Positions 63,201 through 64,000 of a stretch of DNA of 64,000 nt are shown here, in pieces. Where the stretch lies: positions 5,119,201 to 5,183,200 of the forward strand of contig OX365962.1 of the NCBI GenBank assembly GCA_947247005.1, read 5' to 3'. The position numbers and the translations under genes were made by a program. Every line of letters starts with the position of its first letter. Within the stretch, counting starts at the first letter, position 1. This stretch comes from Spisula solida (Eukaryota > Mollusca > Bivalvia > Venerida > Mactridae). Under the pieces are notes generated by a model. That model did not search any database. It saw only the letters and a program-made list of their open reading frames with translations, and had not been told where the DNA came from.

Positions 63201-63814
63201 GGTTCGATATTCTGTAACTGCTAAGGAACATAGAATATCATAACTGTACATATACATTAAAAGAAATAGCAGAAACAGAATGGAGGTTAGGCCTGCTCCT
63301 GAAAAGTGATTATGTGTGAACATTGAGCCATTGTCTACAGAGGGAGTTGTAGCAGTTGAAGAAGCGAACGTAAATGAGTATGCCAATGGTCCAAGCATTA
63401 TCAGGTTTGAGTTTTGAAAACCATTTTGAACATTTGAATTTTGTTTTCATATAAATCACAATAAGTTCCCAAACAATTACCACAAGTCATTATTACATAA
63501 CATTATGGTGTTTTAGGGTTACACAGACGGAAGATTTGTTCGAGTCGGCTAACTATGAGAACATGAACCATTGGTCCGAAGAATTAATATTCTGCGACTG
63601 TTTCCATAAGAATTCAACAATACTAAATGACAATACTAAATGCACGTCGCAGAGAAAATGCACGAATGTCGGCTTCTCTGATAACCCCAGACATGACACG
63701 TGCGATTTACAAACCCGAAGGAAGAAAAGAGACGCTGGTGGTATCGTGTTTGACAGATACTTAGATACCACTACGGCGTGTTATCCTAACATTCAACTAG
63801 AAACTAAATCTAAG
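48068..63814 (+). CDS. VWDE: VWDE-like secreted protein with VWD domain (both ends outside or unseen)
   Basis: Ten exons joined in phase, apart from one missing base in the sixth. The encoded order matches the N-terminal half of VWDE-type proteins: a region with APLSDYRLQLGWYSLP and a Cys-Gly-S pattern, a central domain with LECDFNP and ICILAARK, a Cys-rich stretch, then a VWD domain opening RCYAVSDPHMQTFNG. After the VWD come ESANYENMNHW, an F-C-D-C-F motif and a dibasic RRKKR site. Potential N-glycosylation sites (ENLT, TNST) and many cysteines fit an extracellular protein. EGF repeats expected later in VWDE proteins would lie right of the window. Function in molluscs is not known to me; adhesion or matrix roles are inference. 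Confidence 0.85.
49205..50680 (+). mobile_element. LINE reverse transcriptase fragment (decayed)
   Basis: Conceptual pieces across shifting frames: VAFIDFQKCFDTINRPLLW, GLKQGCIASPILFCLFIDGF, LLMFAHDVASLAD (YADD position, decayed), KISSILFYGAEIWG and a Cys-rich C-terminal piece MCKLCSTNYIETEYLFLLCC. Multiple stops. It lies in the intron between VWDE-like exons a and b, same strand. Confidence 0.88.
51440..51571. repeat. Long perfect-type palindrome, foldback element
   Basis: Arms of about 60 bp: TATTTTGTCGGTGAATAAAA ... AATTAAATCACTCGTG facing CACTCGTGATTTAATT ... TTTTATTCACCGACAAAATA, with a centre of only CTACG. It would extrude as a long hairpin. It lies in the intron between exons a and b. 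Confidence 0.92.
51847..51876 (+). CDS. VWDE: VWDE-like micro-exon b (30 nt)
   Basis: Acceptor ttttcag, donor gtaggt, phase 1 to 1. It encodes only ESVESGGPKT. Skipping would keep the frame, so it may be optional. Confidence 0.65.
52420..53075 (-). mobile_element. LINE reverse transcriptase C-terminal fragment (minus, decayed)
   Basis: On the minus strand: LQNDLDCVANWCNNNAMVPN with KKTKAMII, then KLLGV.VDQNLT and FYNAYILPHLDYCNTIWGH, then LIKFQKRAVRIISDKPYDA. Typical post-YxDD LINE sequence with frame breaks. Confidence 0.85.
53468..53545 (-). repeat. Fragment of the CCCCTACCG repeat family (minus)
   Basis: AGCTTGGAAACTGTTTGAGTCAGGATC is the reverse complement of the GATCCTG..TAACTCAAACAGTTTCC.AGCT phrase in copies at 18050 and 30361. 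Confidence 0.6.
53613..53893 (+). CDS. VWDE: VWDE-like exon c
   Basis: Acceptor gttttcag, donor gtatgt, phase 1 to 0. It encodes DDAPDISNLIPTVSAGV, TLECDFNPPD, then a Y-x-I-E-W-S-L-H segment like the immunoglobulin-fold-like part of VWDE proteins. Confidence 0.85.
54313..54399 (+). CDS. VWDE: VWDE-like exon d
   Basis: Acceptor atttccag, donor gtaatt, phase 0 on both sides. It encodes IICILAARKNILGRISKA and KFCGVK, the counterpart of the ICSVxARK strand. Confidence 0.82.
55285..55385 (-). repeat. tRNA-like SINE head (minus), tentative
   Basis: On the minus strand GGCTGGACAACGCTCTTGAC and the B box GGTTCGAATCTCGG lie at tRNA-like spacing. No complete cloverleaf could be drawn. Confidence 0.4.
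55432..55794 (+). CDS. VWDE: VWDE-like exon e
   Basis: Acceptor ttcaccag, donor gtaagt, 121 codons in phase 0. It contains several Cys (FGCKRPGCSLEF, CLLSDL, NCGVKF) and ends YTLPPIR. The in-frame ATG at its start is internal, not a start codon. Confidence 0.88.
56265..56349 (+). CDS. VWDE: VWDE-like exon f, start of VWD domain, one base short
   Basis: Acceptor cttatag, donor gtaagt. Entered in phase 0 it reads VELLVDQATLQNK, continuing exon e sensibly. After the A-rich CAAAACAAACGCGG stretch (56294-56307) the VWD start RCYAVSDPHMQTFNG is in another frame. The exon is 85 nt; 86 nt would satisfy both neighbours. Confidence 0.75.
56350..57590 (+). other. Intron DNA, nothing recognised
   Basis: Part of the 3.7-kb intron between VWDE-like exons f and g. 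A CCATA.GGCAT-type phrase recurs several times between 56410 and 56600; no exon supported. Confidence 0.45.
57580..58500 (+). repeat. Interspersed repeat with about 4 copies of a 170-bp unit and a T-rich tail
   Basis: It starts CTAGAGGTCCGGTTACTCTAG with a CGGTCGGTCGGTC run. Units contain GTCGTGTCCGCTCTGTAACT, GGCTTGGTACAAATGTTCAC, GGTGTGTCATGCGCAAGACC and CTAGCTCAAAGGTCAAGGTC. A T/A-rich stretch (58265-58450) interrupts the last unit. Confidence 0.8.
59064..59570 (-). mobile_element. 5'-truncated LINE, 3' end (161-codon intact frame)
   Basis: The minus-strand frame 59564-59079 encodes SVLLYGSETWRHTK, CLRQILHIRWPETISN, KRKWRWIGHTLRK and GRRKRGRPVLTWRR to a stop. This is the C-terminal end of endonuclease-reverse transcriptase LINEs common in invertebrates. 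It finishes in a (TAGG)n microsatellite tail. The undamaged frame suggests a recent insertion. Confidence 0.9.
59748..59832. repeat. Short inverted repeat around GCTCGC
   Basis: AGACATCTCGTATCATTGGT ... GAGATTAGACGCTCGC faces GCTCGCGTCTAAATCTCATA ... ACTCATTGTCT with a TGAA loop. A foldback element of the same style as 51440, in the intron between exons f and g. Confidence 0.85.
60056..60122 (+). CDS. VWDE: VWDE-like exon g (VWD)
   Basis: Acceptor attacag, donor gtaaat, phase 2 to 0. It encodes HPYENQNDGTFIMYRHKELE, the second strand pair of the VWD domain. Confidence 0.88.
60535..60690. repeat. MITE with CGCTGGCTTAGAA termini, diverged copy
   Basis: Shares GTTTGGTCAACATGACGTTT, GATGCAGATTCCAAATATGT and the terminal CTAAGCCAGCGATATATATG with the other copies; its left end is degraded. 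It lies before VWDE-like exon h. Confidence 0.7.
60787..60975 (+). CDS. VWDE: VWDE-like exon h (VWD)
   Basis: Acceptor atatcag, donor gtacat, phase 0 on both sides. It encodes TTLCNRNIAYCICGVAVRAG, FVVDNC and a CNDRVLYRQI segment, the Cys pattern of a VWD domain. Confidence 0.9.
61498..61673 (+). CDS. VWDE: VWDE-like exon i (end of VWD)
   Basis: Acceptor ctttcag, donor gtaata, phase 0 to 2. It encodes VVMTYRYGFWDMFIYPS and EGLCGLFGES, the canonical VWD GLCG motif, and FTDSWR. Confidence 0.93.
62080..62982. mobile_element. Nonautonomous element, 903 bp, with TTAA flanks
   Basis: The left end GGGGGTACGAGC and right end GCGCGTACCACC are short inverted repeats, and TTAA directly flanks both (62076-62079 and 62983-62986). 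TTAA duplication with short inverted ends is the piggyBac-type signature; no transposase frame remains. It lies in the intron between exons i and j. Confidence 0.7.
63517..63814 (+). CDS. VWDE: VWDE-like exon j
   Basis: Acceptor gttttag, donor gtgagt, phase 2 to 0. It encodes SANYENMNHWSEELIFCDCF, further Cys, and RRKKRDA, a furin-type cleavage consensus. The gene continues beyond the window. Confidence 0.88.
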
Positions 63815-64000
63815 GTGAGTACGATTCAGTCACTAGTGTTGTTTCATAATAATCATTTTCTATGTTAAGCTCAGAAAAAAATGTTTTGCACGGTAATAAC
63901 GTAAACATGTAATAATTATAGCTAAGAGAATTTGACATGACCCTGACCTTTATGCATGAAAATATTACAAAGTTCTTACGTCGAATGTATAAATTTCCGC

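Overview
This window is AT-rich, intron-rich animal nuclear DNA. The protein families, the GT-AG introns and the dense population of short inverted-repeat elements point to a lophotrochozoan, most likely a bivalve mollusc. The species cannot be named from the sequence alone. There are no bacterial-type genes; nearly all long open frames are either single exons of split genes or chance frames inside tandem repeats.

Layout. (1) 1-35161, plus strand: the 3' part of a chitin synthase gene. It has 28 visible exons (numbered here from the left edge) joining in a single phase-consistent frame of 1,197 codons plus stop. The protein has N-terminal membrane helices, the family 2 glycosyltransferase core (CTTMYRE, TDADV, GEDRWF and QRRRW motifs), a membrane cluster ending in SWGTRE, two SAM domains, two more helices and a cytoplasmic tail. 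The true N-terminus lies left of the window. (2) 35162-39421: probable 3' UTR and intergenic DNA with an 828-bp inverted-repeat element. (3) 39422-41141, minus strand: the last three exons of a small single-pass membrane protein with a Thr-rich stalk and a PPPPY tail. (4) 42039-47410, minus strand: a spliced but damaged gene or pseudogene resembling a Mutator-like (DDE) transposase, followed by an exon with a DnaQ-like exonuclease start. (5) 48068-63814 and onward, plus strand: ten exons of a VWDE-like secreted protein with a von Willebrand factor type D domain. One exon appears to lack a single base.

The introns hold LINE fragments (27.9, 49.2, 52.4 and 59.1 kb), tRNA-derived SINE heads, a 540-bp probable solo LTR inserted in a minisatellite, several MITE families, and large tandem arrays.

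The most striking observation is in the chitin synthase gene. Three separate 3' splice sites (visible exons 4, 19 and 21) have been tandemly duplicated together with the start of the exon. One array is a 33-bp unit with 24 AG sites. Its last 13 upstream AGs are in frame with the exon, so their use would lengthen a membrane segment in steps of 11 residues. Another is a 73-bp unit with 16 regularly spaced copies whose upstream AGs would lead to an early stop. The third is a single 104-bp duplication. This looks like repeated growth of minisatellites from intron-exon borders and could give length-variable or truncated isoforms. RNA data would settle it.
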